This document shows positions 1 through 10,300 of a DNA stretch of 64,000 nt, one piece after another. The translations under genes were made by a program, and so were the position numbers. Numbering within the stretch: the first letter of the stretch is position 1; each line of letters opens with the position of its first letter. The stretch is from NCBI RefSeq assembly GCF_000340565.2, contig NZ_CP007203.1, forward strand, positions 4,465,989 through 4,529,988. The letters run 5' to 3'. The notes under the pieces are model-generated. The model saw only the letters and a program-made list of their open reading frames with translations. It did no database searches and was not told where the DNA came from. This stretch comes from Nodularia spumigena CCY9414. Lineage in GTDB: Bacteria > Cyanobacteriota > Cyanobacteriia > Cyanobacteriales > Nostocaceae.

Positions 1-1179
1 GCTAGTCGCTGTTTAATTTACCGCGCTCAGGCTACAGATGCACAGGCACAGATTAAACATGAGTTTTTGATTCCTGGGATTTCACCTGTGGGTGGGCAAA
101 GTTGGCAATTAGAGGAAAATCATTTATTTCAAGAAGCAATCCAAAACGGTGAGGGCGTTTGTGTAGCGGATACCCTGAGTGACCCTCGTGTTACCAAATC
201 CAAAAAACTATCCGCAATTGCCCAAAAATTCGCTATTCGTTCTTGGTTAATCGAACCAGTCTTATTTCAAGGACGGTTGTTAGGCATTGTGGAATTGCAC
301 TATTGCAGTGTACCACCACACGAGTGGCAACCAGGAGAATTAGACTTGGTAAAGGCGATCGCTACCCAAATGGGCGCAGCATTAATCCAAGCTGAGGCTT
401 ACGCCAACCTAGAAGACCTGAACCAGCAGCTAGAAGCCCTAGACCGCACCCGCAGCAACTTAATCGCCATTACCGGACACGAACTCCGCACGCCCCTATC
501 CACAATTCAGGTGTGCTTAGAAAGTCTGGCGACTGAACCGGATATGCCTTTAGAATTGCAACAGGTAATGCTGAGTACGGCACTTTCCGACTCAGAACGA
601 ATGCGGAAACTGGTGCAAGATTTCCTCACCCTTTCCAACTTAGAAAGCGGACGGGTAGAATGGCATCCAGAATCCTTGACTTTACAAGAATGTGTGGATT
701 TAGCCCTCAGCCGACTTCGCACCCGTTCCTCAGCCGAGAAACCCCCCCAAGTCAAAACTCAAATTGCCGAAAATCTGCCTTTAGTCAGGGCTGATGGTGA
801 TTGGTTGGTGGAGGTAATCGCCAAACTGATGGATAATGCTTGTAAATTCACACTGCCTGAAGGCCAGATTACAATTACCGCCACCCAAAACAGCAATCAG
901 ATGGTGGAGGTGACTGTGGCTGATACTGGACGTGGTATTGAACCCAATCGCCTAGAAATAGTCTTTGACCGCTTTTATCAAGAAGAAGGAGCGTTGCGGC
1001 GAACCACTGGCGGGACGGGCTTGGGGCTAGCAATTAGCCGTCAAATTGTCAATGGCTGGGGTGGGGAAATTTGGGCCCAATCCAATGGTAAAGACCAAGG
1101 TAGCCAGTTTCATTTCACTGTTCCTATCGCTCAAGTGAGCTATGAGGAAAAGCGCCCAAAAGTCAAGAGTAAGTTGTAA
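1..1179 (+). CDS. Sensor histidine kinase with GAF domain, 5' truncated by window edge
   Basis: The reading frame is open from base 1, so the N-terminus lies outside the window; about 392 residues are visible. The first ~130 residues look like the end of a GAF sensor domain. The HisKA box reads ITGHELRTPLSTIQ, with the phosphoacceptor His near base 480. The HATPase part has the N box (LMDNACKFT), the G1 box (VADTGRGIEPN) and the G2 box (GGTGLGLAIS). The protein should autophosphorylate on His and pass phosphate to a response regulator that is not visible here. No receiver domain follows, and the C-terminus is short and basic. The histidine kinase class is certain; the signal sensed cannot be told. 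Confidence 0.93.
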   Translation, partial: ASRCLIYRAQATDAQAQIKHEFLIPGISPVGGQSWQLEENHLFQEAIQNGEGVCVADTLSDPRVTKSKKLSAIAQKFAIRSWLIEPVLFQGRLLGIVELHYCSVPPHEWQPGELDLVKAIATQMGAALIQAEAYANLEDLNQQLEALDRTRSNLIAITGHELRTPLSTIQVCLESLATEPDMPLELQQVMLSTALSDSERMRKLVQDFLTLSNLESGRVEWHPESLTLQECVDLALSRLRTRSSAEKPPQVKTQIAENLPLVRADGDWLVEVIAKLMDNACKFTLPEGQITITATQNSNQMVEVTVADTGRGIEPNRLEIVFDRFYQEEGALRRTTGGTGLGLAISRQIVNGWGGEIWAQSNGKDQGSQFHFTVPIAQVSYEEKRPKVKSKL

Positions 1180-1190
1180 TTCTCAGAAGA

Positions 1191-1234
1191 ACCTCACCCC
1201 CAGCCCCTCTCCTTATCAAGGAGAGGGGAGAGTT
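1191..1234. repeat. GC-rich hairpin repeat downstream of the kinase gene
   Basis: The sequence has a CCCCTCTCCTTA arm, a short loop and a complementary GGAGAGGGG arm, preceded by CCTCACCCCCAG. Near-identical copies lie at 16258-16303, 37506-37545 and 49767-49807. It is a dispersed intergenic element that may also act as a transcription terminator. Confidence 0.8.
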
Positions 1235-1352
1235 TGCTCACCAATGACTAATGACGAATGACTAAAAACTGTTACAGTCTATGACGCGATCGCCATATGA
1301 TCATGTTGGCAATGTTAGGATGCCCTAAAAACGTTGAGAGAGAGACACCTTT

Positions 1353-1772
1353 ATGGCAGAAACACTTTCTGGACAAACTCCGCTATTTGGTGGTAGCACT
1401 GGCGGTTTGCTGACCAAAGCAAGAGAAGAAGAAAAGTACGCTATCACTTGGACAAGCCCTAAAGAGCAAGTTTTTGAAATGCCTACAGGTGGTTCTGCCA
1501 CTATGCTCAAAGGCGAAAACCTGCTATACATAGCTCGTAAAGAATATGGTATCGCATTGGGCGGTCAACTCCGGAAATTCAAAATCACAGATTACAAAAT
1601 TTACCGGATTTTACCCTCTGGAGAAACCACTTTCATTCACCCGGCTGATGGTGTGTTCCCAGAAAAAGTTAACGCAGGACGCGAAAAAGTACGTCATGTA
1701 CCTCGCAGCATTGGGGAAAACCCCAGTCCCGCAAAACTTAAGTTCAGTGGTAAAGCTACCCACGATGTTTAG
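1353..1772 (+). CDS. psaD: Photosystem I reaction centre subunit II (PsaD)
   Basis: This 139-aa protein matches the cyanobacterial PsaD pattern: an N-terminus [20 protein letters not shown], then [19 protein letters not shown] and [12 protein letters not shown] near the C-terminus. PsaD is an extrinsic stromal-side subunit of photosystem I that helps dock ferredoxin and stabilises PsaC. Its length is normal. The start is the only sensible ATG, with a purine-rich stretch (GAGAGAGAGAC) upstream. It appears to be a single-gene unit, followed by heptamer repeats and then trpE. Confidence 0.98.
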   Translation: MAETLSGQTPLFGGSTGGLLTKAREEEKYAITWTSPKEQVFEMPTGGSATMLKGENLLYIARKEYGIALGGQLRKFKITDYKIYRILPSGETTFIHPADGVFPEKVNAGREKVRHVPRSIGENPSPAKLKFSGKATHDV

Positions 1773-1781
1773 AGGCTAGAA

Positions 1782-1815
1782 AGTGGGGAGTAGGGAGTAG
1801 GGAGTAGGGAGTAGT
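1782..1815. repeat. Heptanucleotide tandem repeat (GGGAGTA type)
   Basis: About four to five copies of a 7-base unit related to GGGAGTA follow psaD directly. A degenerate run of ATTCCCC/ATTCTCC units occupies about 1848-1900 before trpE. These are short tandemly repeated repetitive sequences of the kind common in heterocystous cyanobacteria. They have no spacers and are not CRISPR. Confidence 0.85.
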
Positions 1816-1908
1816 GAAAAGAAGGGGACAAATTTGATACCCAATTTTCCATTCTCCATTCTCTAATTTCCCCATTCCCCATTCCCCACTCCCAATTCCC
1901 AAAATTCT

Positions 1909-3423
1909 ATGATGTTCCCCGATTTTTCTGATTTTTCGCAGCTAGCTTTACAAGGTAATTTTGTGCCAGTGTATCAGGAATGGATAGCAGACCTAGATAC
2001 GCCTGTTTCAGCTTGGTATAAAGTTTGTGCTGGTCAGCCTTACAGTTTTTTGCTGGAATCAGTGGAAGGTGGGGAGAATATCGGACGTTATAGTTTACTC
2101 GGTTGCAATCCGTTATGGATTTTATCAGCAAGGGGTGAGACTACAACTCAGACACATCGAGACGGTTCGCAAGTTGTTTTTGCAGGCGACCCCTTTACAG
2201 CTTTAGCCCAATGTCTGGAACCTTTTAAACCAGTGACTTTACCCCAACTACCGCCGGGAATTGGGGGATTGTTTGGATTTTGGGGCTATGAATTGATTCG
2301 CTGGATTGAGCCACGTGTGCCAGTTCATCCACCTGATGAGGGTAATATCCCTGATGGATTATGGATGCAGGTAGACCACCTGTTGATTTTTGACCAGGTG
2401 AAGCGGAAAATTTGGGCGATCGCCTACGCAGATTTACGTAACCCAAAAGTAGATTTGCAACAGGCTTATGAACAAGCGTGCGATCGCGTTACCCAGATGT
2501 TGTGTAAGTTATCTTTACCAGTATCGCCACAAAAAACTATTTTAGAATGGACTCCCCCAGGAACGCAGAATATGGGGGGAATAGAAGAATATACGAGTAA
2601 CTTGACTCGGACAGAATTTTGTGCTAGTGTAGAAAAAGCAAAAGAATATATTAAAGCTGGCGACATTTTCCAAGTAGTAATTTCCCAGCGTTTATCAACA
2701 GAATATACAGGCGATGCCTTCGCGCTTTATCGTTCCCTGCGCCAGATTAATCCTTCGCCTTACATGGCGTTCTTTAATTTCCAAGATTGGCAAATTATCG
2801 GTTCCAGTCCAGAGGTGATGGTAAAAGCCGAACGGGATGCAGATGGTGGGGTATTAGCCACAGTGCGCCCGATTGCGGGGACACGTCCACGGGGGAAAAC
2901 CATGAAGGAGGATGAAGCCTTTGCAGAGGATTTACTTCAAGACCCCAAGGAAACTGCGGAACACGTAATGCTAGTTGATTTAGGGCGGAATGATTTGGGG
3001 CGGGTTTGTGAAAGTGGTAGCGTCAAAGTTGATGAATTAATGATAGTTGAGCGTTATTCCCATGTGATGCACATTGTGAGTAATGTGGTGGGTAAGTTAG
3101 CACCAAATAAAACGGCTTGGGATTTACTCAAGGCTTGTTTCCCTGCGGGGACGGTGAGTGGTGCGCCTAAAATTCGGGCGATGGAAATTATTAATGAGTT
3201 GGAACCGAGTCGCCGGGGTGTTTATTCTGGTGTCTATGGTTATTACGATTTTGAGGGACAATTGAATAGTGCGATCGCAATTCGTACAATGGTATTGCAG
3301 AATAATACTGTAACTGTCCAAGCTGGTGCAGGTTTGGTGGCTGATTCTGAACCGGAAAAGGAATATGAGGAGACTTTGAATAAGGCGCGGGGGTTGTTGA
3401 TAGCAATTCGTTGTTTACAATGA
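1909..3423 (+). CDS. trpE: Anthranilate synthase component I (TrpE)
   Basis: A 504-aa chorismate-utilising enzyme that, with the glutamine amidotransferase TrpG, converts chorismate to anthranilate in the first committed step of tryptophan synthesis. Visible signatures are the feedback-site LLES (SFLLESVEGGENIGRYS), GDIFQVVISQR, GSSPEVMV, PIAGTRPRG, EHVMLVDLGRNDLGRV, FPAGTVSGAPKIRAMEII and RRGVYSGVYGYYDF. Length is normal for a stand-alone TrpE. Two adjacent ATG codons could serve as start. There is no trpG nearby. The stop is 144 bases from the convergent helicase-like gene. Confidence 0.96.
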   Translation: MMFPDFSDFSQLALQGNFVPVYQEWIADLDTPVSAWYKVCAGQPYSFLLESVEGGENIGRYSLLGCNPLWILSARGETTTQTHRDGSQVVFAGDPFTALAQCLEPFKPVTLPQLPPGIGGLFGFWGYELIRWIEPRVPVHPPDEGNIPDGLWMQVDHLLIFDQVKRKIWAIAYADLRNPKVDLQQAYEQACDRVTQMLCKLSLPVSPQKTILEWTPPGTQNMGGIEEYTSNLTRTEFCASVEKAKEYIKAGDIFQVVISQRLSTEYTGDAFALYRSLRQINPSPYMAFFNFQDWQIIGSSPEVMVKAERDADGGVLATVRPIAGTRPRGKTMKEDEAFAEDLLQDPKETAEHVMLVDLGRNDLGRVCESGSVKVDELMIVERYSHVMHIVSNVVGKLAPNKTAWDLLKACFPAGTVSGAPKIRAMEIINELEPSRRGVYSGVYGYYDFEGQLNSAIAIRTMVLQNNTVTVQAGAGLVADSEPEKEYEETLNKARGLLIAIRCLQ

Positions 3424-3567
3424 TCTTTTTTATCACGCTCCAGGCGCAGAGGCGCAGAGAGTAAGAGATGAGACGAGTTTAATATGTTCCTACTTCAATA
3501 ATATTAAACTACGGTGGGGTGGGCATCTTGCCCGCCTATGTTAAAATATATGTGAAATAGCTTAGTT

Positions 3568-6500
3568 TTATTGCGAAAGGATTAAGTTTAATACGTTTAA
3601 TTCACGGGAGTTTAATAGATATTTATCTGTAAAAAGTTGTTTTCTAATTTCTGCTAAGGAGTAACTTCTAAATACTACAAATGGAAATTCTTGATATTTA
3701 TGTCCTATTGGTAATATATTAGTTACAGGGTATAATAGGCGAATATATGCGGCTAGGATATCACGGAATCTCTCGTCTTCTGGTTCTTCTATTTCATTAG
3801 TAAAATATTCGCTCATTACTTCACCACTAATAAAGGCAAATAATGGTAAGGCGTAATATTGATCAATATTTTTACTCTTTTGTGTTAATTTTTGTGTCTT
3901 GGATGACGCATTTTGTAATTTATGCACTAGCTCAATTGCATCTTTAATCGCAAACCTTAAATTTTCGGGATACGTTTGATTTTGGCTAATTCTTTTCATA
4001 TTTTGCCATAATTCTGCATTGGCGTATTGTTCAATGTCTAGTAATTTTATTTGATACGATTCTTCTATATTTGCTGTGGGTACTAATAGCAAACCACCGT
4101 TAATATAGCCTAACTCCAGTGCGTCAAAATCTAGTAATTTATCAAAGGTATTAGCAAGTTGTAAGAATTTATTATTAAAAGTTTTTTGTAATATTAGATA
4201 ACTTTCTTCTGCGCCTTTCTGAACAACAAAATCACCATCTCCCATGAGTTTTTCTAAACTGGTATAGACTTTTTCTAATAATTCATGACTGCGGTTCATT
4301 TGGTGTTCTTTTTTGATTTGGTTAATCAGATTTACCATTTGGCTAGAAAATGTTTCCCCAGCAGCTAAAATCGATTTTCCCCCGATAGGAATCAGAATAT
4401 ATTTTTTTCTTCCAATATTACCATAGCCATAAATTCTCGTCATGATAGACGCTTTGAGAATTAACAGCAGGTTTAATAAACTTAAAACGCTTTCTTTTAC
4501 AGATAGTTGCGGGTTATCTTCGTAATAAAAGGAACGTTCGGCTAAATAGAAAAATAAATATTTATCTTGGTTATCTAGATAATCATTTCCTCTCCCTCGA
4601 TAAATTACCTGAATGATTTCCATCAGGTTTTTTTCAATTTCAAATTTGGGTATTTCCACTAAAATGTGCTTGGCTTTGGGAAAGGATAAACCCCGACTTC
4701 CCGAAGCAGTCATGAAAATTACTTTGACATTTTCTTGATATCTTTGAATTTCTTGTTTTTCTAACTCCGAGATATTCGCGTGTATTTCTAGATAATGGCT
4801 ATTTTTCTGAAAGTTACCTTCGCCTAACTTGTCCTGGATTTTATCAATAAGTTCCGAGAGTTTGGGTTTATTTTGGATGTATACTATAAATTGTGCAACG
4901 TCTGAATTTTCTAAAAGATTTTGAATATCTGTAAAAATTGCCTCTAAAAGATTTTTCTCTAAATTAGATTTATCCTTTAATCGCGCCTTATCGGTAAATT
5001 TGCAAGACTCGATCAAAATTTGATAGCTAATAGTTAAACTTTTCGCTGGGTAGGAGTTAGCGTTAATGATGGAAGCAGGTAAATTTTTAAAGTTTAAATC
5101 TTCCACCGACAAGGGTTGAATATTATCCCCAGCGTGACGGAAGTAGATTTTATTCGGTTCAGGTGTGGTATCTTCTAAATGTTGACGAATCACATTTTGA
5201 TCAACGATGGAAGCATCTGCAATAATTACCTTGGTATTAAAACCATTTTCAGGGTTGGTTAATTCATATCGCTTGATAATTTTATGAATACCATCAAGAA
5301 ATTCTACCCCTCCCTCATCACCTGTAATTTCGTCTATCATGATAAATAGATGTTTGATGCGACGAGAGATATTTTGCATTTTTTCCGGGAATACTTTCTC
5401 TTCTCTGGTGTTGTATGCGTCGCGGAAGATTTTTTCCAGATGTTTTAATGTATCTCCGCTATCGGTTTTTTTTAATGACTGAGTAGAAGCAGTAGCGATA
5501 ATATTCTGCGATAATTCCTGCGAGATGACAGTATATAGTCCTTCGCAAAGACTATTTAAAACACCTTTGGTTTTTTGTCCTGCGTCTTGAATAGTATCAT
5601 CGGTAATATGTTCAAGTCGGTTGCTGCGTCTAGCTTTTCTGGCTACATTTTCACTATTGAGAAAGTGAACTCCTCCTTGGACAAAATCATTCTGATATTG
5701 ATTGGAAGTATATTCAACTGAACATTTACCAGAGTTATCTTTAATTAGGTGACTATGAGTATTGATAGCCAAAATTCTCTCATCGACTAATTTCGTAGTT
5801 TGTTTATCTTTGAATTTTTCGATGATGTCGAGATTTACCTGTTTGCGGGGACTGACATAGAAAAATATAAAGCCTTCATCGAGATGATTTTTGAGAAAAT
5901 TAACAATAGCTGTGGTTTTACCAATACCAGGGTTTCCGGTGAGGAATATATAGGTTTTGTCGGAGAGGAGAGATTTTTGAATTAGCTGACTATGTGCGTC
6001 ACGAAAATTGCAATTTCCCGTTAAACCTAAGTCAGAAATTAACTCTGAGGGAACTTGGGCGACGGAGTTAGAAAAGTCGCTGATTTTCTCTGTGTGACGT
6101 GGTATGATATTGATGCTATTTGGCGTAATGCCTAAAAGTGAATTGACAAATTCTTGACCTTTGTCAAATGTTCTGAAGGCGTTACGTGTGATTTGATTGA
6201 GAACTCGATGACGCGCGTCGGTAATTTCTTCTTTGTTATCATGGTGTTTATAGATTTGATAACAAGTCTGAAAAATGTTGAGGTTTTCTGGTTGAATAGA
6301 TATAGTATTGAATGAGCGATCGCTATAACCAACAGCATTTAATATCGGTGCTGAGATATCTGATATCATCCCGGTTTCTTCGAGAAATTGATAAAAGCTA
6401 TAAATATAACCAGCAGCTTGAATTAATTTGGCGCTTTCCTTGTCTTTATATTTAAAAGCTGTGAAATAGTCTGTTAAACCTGGCGAAAAATCTAAACCTA

Positions 6501-7173
6501 AAGAATTAGTATCAATACTCAAGCTAGAAAATACGCTTTTAGAACGAATATAGTTAACATCCCGCATTAATAAGCGGCGAATAATTTCTACATAATCAAT
6601 ATTTTGGATATCTTCGTCGGTGTGAATGGAAAATACCGATAAGTCAAGACACAAAACCCGATACTTACGCCGATATTTGAGCAAAATTAAAGTATCGGCG
6701 TTGAGAAAATCACCTTTCGCTTTATATTTACTAATATAGTTAGCAGTATTTTCTAATTTATCAAACTGGGAGAGAACATCTTTAAACCATTGCGTCTCAT
6801 CGGTTTCATAAGTTCCAATACTGTTATCACCATGAAAGCAGCATTGATAATATAAAATTTCCAGATGTCGGAAGTTCTCTGGTTTATCGCATCCCACAGA
6901 TGTGAGATATTCGCGAAAGAAATTTAATCCCGATAAAAATCCCTTTTGAACAAAAAATTGACACCAAGTATCAGCTATCTCTCTGTCTCGTTTGCTGACT
7001 ACTTTATCAACTATTCTTTGTCGAATTTTAGAGAATTTCAGATGTTTAAGTTCGCTGCGATATAAGTTTCCAAATCGCTGCTTGATTTGGTTTTGGTGAA
7101 TGTAGGATAAAATCCCAATATTAAATCCTACTTCAAATAATCTTCCTAAGTCATCAGCTATTTTTGCTGTCAT
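3568..7173 (-). CDS. Large SF2-helicase-like ATPase, function unknown
   Basis: A 1201-aa protein I cannot assign to a named family. Seen directly: Walker A GNPGIGKTT at residues 413-421, Walker B LFIMIDE at 609-615, an IIADAS strand at 650-655 in the position of a motif III, a motif-V-like TASGSRGLSFPKA at 822-834, and a motif-VI-like QVIYRGRGN at 855-863. This order fits a superfamily 2 helicase or translocase core at about 400-890. The N-terminal 400 residues are mostly helical in character, with one hydrophobic strand (YRVLCLDLSVF, 171-181). The C-terminal 300 residues are unrecognised. The ATG has no clear Shine-Dalgarno. It lies 225 bases downstream of the 1004-aa gene on the same strand, with a MITE between them. 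The region is AT-rich and I noticed only one HIP1 site, near 6315, which suggests horizontal origin. An accessory, perhaps antiviral, role is inference. Confidence 0.85.
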   Translation of the reverse strand: MTAKIADDLGRLFEVGFNIGILSYIHQNQIKQRFGNLYRSELKHLKFSKIRQRIVDKVVSKRDREIADTWCQFFVQKGFLSGLNFFREYLTSVGCDKPENFRHLEILYYQCCFHGDNSIGTYETDETQWFKDVLSQFDKLENTANYISKYKAKGDFLNADTLILLKYRRKYRVLCLDLSVFSIHTDEDIQNIDYVEIIRRLLMRDVNYIRSKSVFSSLSIDTNSLGLDFSPGLTDYFTAFKYKDKESAKLIQAAGYIYSFYQFLEETGMISDISAPILNAVGYSDRSFNTISIQPENLNIFQTCYQIYKHHDNKEEITDARHRVLNQITRNAFRTFDKGQEFVNSLLGITPNSINIIPRHTEKISDFSNSVAQVPSELISDLGLTGNCNFRDAHSQLIQKSLLSDKTYIFLTGNPGIGKTTAIVNFLKNHLDEGFIFFYVSPRKQVNLDIIEKFKDKQTTKLVDERILAINTHSHLIKDNSGKCSVEYTSNQYQNDFVQGGVHFLNSENVARKARRSNRLEHITDDTIQDAGQKTKGVLNSLCEGLYTVISQELSQNIIATASTQSLKKTDSGDTLKHLEKIFRDAYNTREEKVFPEKMQNISRRIKHLFIMIDEITGDEGGVEFLDGIHKIIKRYELTNPENGFNTKVIIADASIVDQNVIRQHLEDTTPEPNKIYFRHAGDNIQPLSVEDLNFKNLPASIINANSYPAKSLTISYQILIESCKFTDKARLKDKSNLEKNLLEAIFTDIQNLLENSDVAQFIVYIQNKPKLSELIDKIQDKLGEGNFQKNSHYLEIHANISELEKQEIQRYQENVKVIFMTASGSRGLSFPKAKHILVEIPKFEIEKNLMEIIQVIYRGRGNDYLDNQDKYLFFYLAERSFYYEDNPQLSVKESVLSLLNLLLILKASIMTRIYGYGNIGRKKYILIPIGGKSILAAGETFSSQMVNLINQIKKEHQMNRSHELLEKVYTSLEKLMGDGDFVVQKGAEESYLILQKTFNNKFLQLANTFDKLLDFDALELGYINGGLLLVPTANIEESYQIKLLDIEQYANAELWQNMKRISQNQTYPENLRFAIKDAIELVHKLQNASSKTQKLTQKSKNIDQYYALPLFAFISGEVMSEYFTNEIEEPEDERFRDILAAYIRLLYPVTNILPIGHKYQEFPFVVFRSYSLAEIRKQLFTDKYLLNSRELNVLNLILSQ

Positions 7174-7196
7174 TTTAATTTATTCTATTATTTTTT

Positions 7197-7313
7197 AGGA
7201 CTTACGCAATAACTCTCTGCAACCCTCTTTCCTTCGTGTCCTTCTCCCAAGGGGAGAGGCTAGCGCCAACGCGTTCTTTGTGGTTCGTTTTTTCATGATT
7301 TTGCGTAAGTCCT
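7197..7313. mobile_element. 117-bp MITE with AGGACTTACGCAA terminal inverted repeats
   Basis: The termini AGGACTTACGCAA (7197-7209) and TTGCGTAAGTCCT (7301-7313) are perfect 13-bp inverted repeats. The interior holds a segment around CTTCTCCCAAGGGGAGAGGCTAGCGCCAACG that recurs at about 13463-13526. There is no coding capacity. It sits in the 225-bp gap between the two large genes, in the leader of the helicase-like gene. No clear target-site duplication was seen. Confidence 0.8.
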
Positions 7314-7398
7314 GATTTTTGTTTAAACGAACCGCCAAGTCGCCAAGTACGCCAAGAAGGAAAGAAGAAAGGAAGTTATGAGAGGACTAAAGTCCTGA

Positions 7399-10300
7399 CT
7401 ACGAACTTTGTTTTGGTGTTTGGAGTATGTCTCTGATGTAGGTTAAAAATGCTAGGGAGTTAAATTCTGCTGTTCCTCGACTATGTTTAAATAACGCTAG
7501 TTCACCAATTGATTCATCTCCGATGAGATTTTGATAAGGATCTAATTTCAGTTCGATTTTACCCGATTTTTCATAACGGGAGAAATGAAATAAGGTTAAG
7601 CATTGCAAAATCTCATTTTTTAACTGGCTTTGGTTGGAAATTAATCCTCTTCTAATATCTTCGTCATCTAGTATACCTTTATAAATGTTCAATAATGTTG
7701 CGTAAGACATCACACCGTTATAGTTATTATCTTTAGCAACTGCGATTCCGTTAAACAAGTTGAAAAATATCACAGATTGTTTATTGCTATCTTCTGCTAA
7801 CTCGGTGAGTTCGATGGTATCTTGAATATATAATGATGTTGATTTGATATTATCCCCTACTTTGACTGCGTAATATTTGTCAAAAAACATGGGATAAATT
7901 TTGATATCATCTCGTTGTGTTCTCAAAGCTGTAATTACATTTTTGGACATAAAAAATAGTCCGTCATCTTCAGTTTGAGTAATATGTAATGTACTACTGT
8001 AGGGAACTTTCGCTATATAAATAAAGTGTCTGTATCCTTTTTGATAAAGTTTATTTACATTCTCCACTACTACGCTGGGATATTCAAACATATCTTGATG
8101 ATCATCATAGTTCTCTGAGAATGTTTTTAACAATCTCAATTTCACTGTTTGCGGTTGAAGTTGGAAATCAATAATTTCTCCCATCAGGTTAGATTTTTTA
8201 CTTTCAGTTCCCCATTTACTATCGCTGACTCGACTGGAAACTACAATAATCGCTAGTTTATCTAGTTCTTCAAATTTAAATTTATCTGGATTCTGTAAAG
8301 TAAATTTTTTGGGTAAGACAGAATACAAGGAACTTAAAGTATTGGGAATTTTAAATTTACCCTTGCTGGAAAAATCACTAATATCTATTCCTTGGGAGTT
8401 ACTCCGAGATTTTTCGTTAAATAAATGAGATAATACACCTGTCAAGGAAACTATAAATTTTTCTAGGGGTGCATTATCCGTTTTCTTTTTTAGGTGTATC
8501 CTCAAAATGGGAATAAATAACTTTGATTGTTTTTCTAGCAAGACATACACACAAATATATGCTAGTAAACTGTAGGTGATTTTGTAAATAAACTCTTGAT
8601 GAGAGTCTAATTTTTCAATTTCTGACTGATAAGGAAATATCAGTAAGTTACGCTGTGGGAATTGGGTGTTATAAAAGTTTCGGCATTTTTCATTTCTTGC
8701 TGGTAAAAATACTACAGGTAAAACACCAATATTCTTGTCTATCTTGTCTATGTCGTATTCCATTTGAAAGGTTTCTCTGTCATCAGTCTCTAAAAAATGA
8801 ATTTCGCTGATAGTCATTTTGGCTTGGAGACTGACAAGGGAGTTTGTCTGAGTGGTTGCTTCTCCTAAGTTGATGTATTTGAGACAGTCTTTAGGATTTT
8901 TTTCTAACCCAGATTTAAATAATGTGTCTCTATCATTAATAGTGTCGATATCATTTTCTAAAATACTATACTTCACGGAAATATGTAGGGGATAGTCTCT
9001 GCTAGGAAATGGAGTTTTATGGTGGATAACTTTTTGTAATACTTCTTTGAGTGTGTCGATTTTCTGTTGAACTTTGAATGTTTCAAAACCTTTCACAAAG
9101 CGTTTAAACAGATTCTTCTTCGCTTCATCATCACTACCTTGCAATATTGGTAGGATATCTTTTTCAAATTTATCTCTGGGATTATAGTTTAATTCATTGT
9201 GGGGGTGATAATTTTCATCTGAGGGATTTTCACGAGATGCAAATACAAAATAATATAGTAATGCTATCTTTAAAACTTTATTCGCAAATGTAAATTTTCT
9301 CGATTCGTCTGCTATCTCTTGTTGATGTTCTTTACTCTCTGGATTTAACAGATTGAGATTATAATCAAAGACGGTTCTACCTCCATAGGCTTGTACTTTA
9401 CCATCAAATTTCAACTTGATGCCAAAAACAAATTCTACTTTTTCTCCATGTTCATTTTCTGTTTCTCCTAAGTAACCTGCGATAACAGGGATAATCGGAA
9501 GTATATCAAATGCTTCACTTCGAGAAAATATATTTTGGTAATTAACTGGTATTCCCAGATAGTTAACTAAATATTCGCCGTCGGCTTTACTGCTATCGTT
9601 AATGAAATCATCTAACAATTTCAATCTTCTGATTAAATCTACTAAATATATTTTTCCTGTTTCATGACTAACATTTTCGGAGAGAAATTCTAAATATCTA
9701 ATCTTGGCTAGCCTTTTTAATTTACCCAAGGTTTGTTGGTTAACTAAATTTTCTAATTTGTAAATATCAGAGTTACTATTTTCTTTTAAGTTCTCTAAAA
9801 TGTATTCTATGTCTTCTCTGTCTGTGGAACTTGCATCTACAAATTGTGTGTCTATATAGTTATTAATTCCCTCTAATAATTGTGCAGGAAAATCACGAGG
9901 TTTATCCACTGAAATTTTGATTTTATGCGCTTTTAGTAATTGTCTTTGTTTGCTGTCGTCTTTTTTAAGTGTTAATCGCTGTTTTTGTAAGTTTTCACTT
10001 TTCGGAAAGTTATATGTTAGGTCAAATTTATCGTATTTTCCGCGAAATCTGTGCAAATCAGTGATAAATTGTTGAATAAATGCAAATCTATCTAGAGAAT
10101 CTGCATTACGAGAAATATTGGTTAAGCCGTCCTGAATACAAGCGGTAATTTCTCTAATTTGTGCGGGAAATTTTTCTTGAGAACCAGAACTAAAGTTAAG
10201 GGTAGCTGTTTTGACTGCTTTAGCGTTTCCTAAAGGACTGTCTACTTGTAATGCAGTTATTTGACTGGCTATTTTATTAATATCAATTAGTAACCATTTA

